DNA from: Caldicellulosiruptor bescii DSM 6725
Lineage (GTDB): Bacteria > Bacillota > Thermoanaerobacteria > Caldicellulosiruptorales > Caldicellulosiruptoraceae
Length of the DNA stretch: 64,000 bases
Direction of reading: 5' to 3'
NCBI RefSeq assembly: GCF_000022325.1
Contig: NC_012034.1
Location: forward strand, 2,355,501-2,419,500
Part shown: piece after piece, positions 61,882 through 64,000 of the stretch
How the letters are laid out: every line of letters begins with the position of its first letter
Numbering within the stretch: position 1 is the stretch's first letter
Notes under the pieces: generated by a model
Database searches by the model: none
Told to the model about the DNA's origin: nothing
The model's input: the letters and a program-made list of their open reading frames with translations, nothing else
Program-made: the position numbers and the translations under genes

Positions 61882-62335
61882 AATTTGTCTCCTCCTTTTT
61901 TAAACTCAATGGATTTGAACTTTTGGACAGCAAGCAACTTCTGCAAACCCCGTGAAATTCGTACAATACAAATTTTGAATCAAAATCATAAAATTTTTTC
62001 ATCTTTCTGCAAATCTTATCAAGCGCGCTATCGTTCAACTTTAGCCAAAATTTCTGCTTGCAAACATCGCATACAAAGAAGACTAAATTTAAACTTTTAT
62101 TTGGTCTACTACCGATATAGGCAATATATTTATCATTGTCTACATCAAACGCTACTGTCAATCCTTTTTTCTCTAATCTACTTATACCTCTATAAATAGT
62201 GCTCAAACTTGCCCATTTTATTAGGCTCCGAATAAGACTTTGTTTCTTCTCAAAATTGTTATTTTCTTTTAAATAGTATATTATCATTTCACATATCTGA
62301 TTATTCTTTAAATTTCTTTTTTTATAATTTGACAT
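61853..62335 (-). CDS. Fur-family regulator with atypical metal site
   Basis: A 160-aa Fur-like protein: a winged helix (WASLSTIYRGISRLEKKGLT) and a dimer domain with two CxxC pairs (VCDVCKQKFWL; HGVCRSC). The pairs can hold the structural zinc, but the usual HHHH motif before the first pair is replaced by NLVFF, so the sensing site is unusual. It could respond to a metal other than iron, or to something else. GGTGAG precedes the ATG. Its neighbours suggest it controls the metal locus. Confidence 0.75.
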   Translation of the reverse strand: MSNYKKRNLKNNQICEMIIYYLKENNNFEKKQSLIRSLIKWASLSTIYRGISRLEKKGLTVAFDVDNDKYIAYIGSRPNKSLNLVFFVCDVCKQKFWLKLNDSALDKICRKMKKFYDFDSKFVLYEFHGVCRSCLLSKSSNPLSLKKEETNYENSSYANR

Positions 62336-62356
62336 ATACTCTCACCATAGCTAACC

Positions 62357-63319
62357 CTACTCTTCTTCAATACAAATGTTTTTCTTTAAAATATTCGCAA
62401 TTGTTGCACCTGCTAATGTAATAACTACAAAACTTAAAACTACCAAAGAAACACCAAAAATATATTTGAAAACACTCAAGTGGGTCTTACTTAGCATCAC
62501 AAAAGTTGCTATAGAAAAGGCTGCAAGCGGAAAAGAATATGCCCACCAGGAAAGATAGAACTTTGTGCTAAGAAATTTCTTAATTTGGACTATCAAAAGA
62601 AGTATCAAAAACATTGCAAAGAAATAAATAACCTTCGCAAAAGCATCAAGACTATTTGTTAACTTAACATAAGAAATAAGTCCTACACTCGGTGGTGCAA
62701 TCATTATAAAAAATGTGGGAATTAACTTTTGAGGTATTGGATGATGAAAAATTATTCTATAAAATAGTATTGTAAACAACACGATCCAGAAAACTATTCC
62801 TACACTAAAGAAAAACCATGAAAAATATTTGTCTGCATGTTCAACTCCTGCAACTGGTACTAATATATTGCCAACAACTGGTATAAACCAGGAAGGATTG
62901 TAATGCTGAATAGTAAAATGAGTTTGATCAATCCACTGTGAAAGAACAAAAAGAGTAATCATTAAATGTAAAATAGTGCCTACTATTCATAGAAGTTTGG
63001 ATGTTACTTTTGAATATTCTAAATAAGCAATACTAAAAAGCAGAATGCTTATTGAAAAAGTTGGTATGAAATTTATTCTTACGGGGTGGGAAAGTTCTTT
63101 TTTGAATTCTTCAGGAAATTTTAATATTTTTAACGCATAAATAAAAGCAATTAAAACAAAAGCCATTATACTTACGTATAAGATTATTTTGGGGATATAA
63201 CTACTTATTTTTAAAACTTTCTCAGCTTTTTGCAAGGCAATAGTAAATCCTACTAAACCCATGACTACTGAAAAAAATGATACGGGAAAATATTTTATCC
63301 TGCTTGTTTTAGCTTCCAT
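62357..63319 (-). pseudogene. TDT/SLAC1-family transporter interrupted by a nonsense codon
   Basis: A single frame runs from ATG 63319 (AAAGGAGG 9 nt upstream) to 62357, broken by one TGA at 62987-62989 (SKLL stop IVGTILHL). Both parts are normal: PVSFFSVVMGLVGFTIALQK begins the TehA/SLAC1 fold, and VLSQWIDQTHF through LAGATIANILKK ends it. A TGG-to-TGA change would explain it, since Trp is expected there. The family exports anions such as tellurite, malate or sulfite. Confidence 0.8.
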
Positions 63320-63412
63320 GACAATTTTGCCTCCTTTCAAAACTCTGAAAACAGATGGGGGGCATGAAAAATTTGCCTTCTGAAAGCCCCCCTTCAAAGC
63401 AATTCTACTTTT

Positions 63413-63643
63413 TTATTCTTGTTTTTGTTCTTTTGAAAGAAGCTTGTCAATTAGTTTTAACCTTTGCTCTAAAACCTGCTTTTCATACTCCAAAGCTTCC
63501 TTAGCAAAAGGAACCTCACCTGAGCCTGTCAAATACAGCCATTTGCAAATCCCAAGACCTCTGCCAAAGCCACCGCCAAAACCTCTGCCAAAGCCTCTTG
63601 CAGCATTACCCACGCCAAATCCTGGTCCAAAACCCCAAGGCAT
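63413..63643 (-). CDS. DUF5320 protein (Gly/Phe/Arg-rich)
   Basis: A 76-aa protein with the family start MPWGFGPGFGVGNAARGFGR, a single cysteine (GICKWLY) and a short C-terminal coiled coil (YEKQVLEQRLKLIDKLL). DUF5320 proteins neighbour Mrp-like ATPases and NifX-like proteins in anaerobes; function unknown. GGAGGTG precedes the ATG. It heads the run toward the transporter, Fur-like and NifX-like genes. Confidence 0.85.
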   Translation of the reverse strand: MPWGFGPGFGVGNAARGFGRGFGGGFGRGLGICKWLYLTGSGEVPFAKEALEYEKQVLEQRLKLIDKLLSKEQKQE

Positions 63644-63679
63644 CGTTTTTCACCTCCAAAACCATTTTTATTTTTGTTA

Positions 63680-63693
63680 TTAGCATATGCTAA
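63680..63693. promoter_or_regulatory. TTRGCATATGCYAA operator, downstream site
   Basis: TTAGCATATGCTAA, a perfect 14-bp palindrome, lies just after the -10 box of the DUF5320 promoter. Confidence 0.65.
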
Positions 63694-63696
63694 TTA

Positions 63697-63726
63697 TAAT
63701 TATACTCTGTTTTTGGCATATGTCAA
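63697..63726 (-). promoter_or_regulatory. DUF5320 promoter with overlapping operator
   Basis: On the minus strand TTGACA, a 16-bp spacer and TATAAT. The -35 lies within TTGACATATGCCAA (63713-63726), the second copy of the palindrome; a repressor bound there would block RNA polymerase. Confidence 0.8.
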
Positions 63727-63750
63727 TAACTTTTTTGAAAAATTTTTACC

Positions 63751-63774
63751 CTTGCTTTTCACAAGGGTAATAAT
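63751..63774 (-). terminator. Hairpin after the Mrp-like gene
   Basis: TTACCCTTG and CAAGGGTAA form a 9-bp stem around a 6-nt loop; on the minus strand it is followed by AT-rich DNA. It may end the upstream transcript. Confidence 0.5.
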
Positions 63775-63849
63775 TCTACCAAAAAAGAAATTATTGTCCT
63801 GTCCCAGAAATTTTGCAGTTCTATAATACAAAAGTTGTCAAAAATTTTC

Positions 63850-64000
63850 TTATCCTTCTACAACGTCCCTTTTTAAAACCCCTATACAGGAATCCAAGTA
63901 CAAGTTCCTCGCCTTTTCAATTTCGCCCTCATCACAAAGTTTGGTCAGTTCCGAATCTATTGGAATCCGCCCTAAAATCCTCAAATCCAATTGCTCAGCC
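63850..64000 (-). CDS. C-terminal end of an Mrp/NBP35-like P-loop ATPase (partial)
   Basis: Only 49 codons are in the window, entering at 64000. AEQLDLRILGRIPIDSELTK and LCDEGEIEKARN match the end of Mrp/ApbC-like Fe-S carrier ATPases (the common LGRIPIDPE motif). The nucleotide-binding part lies beyond the window. Its position beside DUF5320 and NifX-like genes supports the identification. Confidence 0.7.
   Translation of the reverse strand, partial: AEQLDLRILGRIPIDSELTKLCDEGEIEKARNLYLDSCIGVLKRDVVEG

Overview
The window looks like a chromosome segment of a low-GC, anaerobic, thermophilic Firmicute, most likely Caldicellulosiruptor or a close relative. This is inferred from the AT-rich DNA, strong AGGAGG ribosome binding sites, frequent TTG/GTG starts, the L-arabinose and GH127 genes, CUT2 sugar transport, a Re-citrate-synthase-type enzyme and many decayed insertion sequences. 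No rRNA, tRNA or CRISPR array was seen.

Layout. 1-3200: a partial S-layer-homology protein, an unrecognised protein and a wrecked DDE transposase. 3300-4900: a c-di-AMP (ydaO-type) riboswitch ahead of a Re-citrate-synthase-like enzyme. 4900-8570: L-arabinose catabolism (araB, then araR-araD) with palindromic AraR-type operators. 8580-18860: a chemosensory cluster (cheA, cheR, two cheX-like genes, cheY, cheB, a triple-domain CheW, a soluble receptor with two signalling tips) plus a GGDEF-EAL protein, with no flagellar gene. 19200-28960: a transposase fragment, secreted proteins, a cytoplasmic GH127 arabinofuranosidase, a KimA-like potassium importer, an iron alcohol dehydrogenase, an HxlR regulator, a GGCT-like protein and a DUF421 protein. 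29150-33300: a YtrA-type ABC operon and a toxin-antitoxin pair whose toxin is broken. 33390-36950: gltX-cysE-cysS. 37100-42330: two fluoride (crcB-type) riboswitches. The intact one leads an operon of a double zinc-finger DUF6062 protein, a dynamin-like GTPase split at a T7 run, and a zinc-ribbon/HEAT protein; the decayed one leads an internally deleted DUF6062 copy. 42370-44260: a YwgA-like/HD-hydrolase pair. 44730-50980: a CUT2 sugar ABC transporter divergent from a DeoR regulator and a second, orphan sugar ATPase. 51000-53000: three DUF3794 (SPOCS) paralogues. 53130-54170: a dead IS256-family element. 54350-55880: a second c-di-AMP riboswitch with a terminator ahead of glutamate 2,3-aminomutase. 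55900-64000: toxin-antitoxin genes, a DUF1646 membrane protein, copZ/copA and a metal-linked cluster (DUF134, NifX-like, Fur-like, a broken TDT transporter, DUF5320, Mrp-like ATPase).

Two connected systems stand out. First, c-di-AMP appears to control both glutamate supply (citrate synthase) and conversion of glutamate to the compatible solute beta-glutamate; the aminomutase carries Lys332 and Asn369, the substrate-binding residues of glutamate rather than lysine aminomutases. A KimA-type K+ importer lies in the same window, suggesting an osmotic regulon. Second, a fluoride riboswitch with its own terminator controls an operon encoding a dynamin-like GTPase and zinc-finger proteins, which is not a recognised fluoride-resistance function. 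A shared palindrome, TTRGCATATGCYAA, sits in the promoters of copA and of the DUF5320-led cluster and suggests a common metal-responsive regulator.

Starts were adjusted where a ribosome binding site clearly favoured an internal codon. All functions come from reading the sequence; none has been checked by database search.
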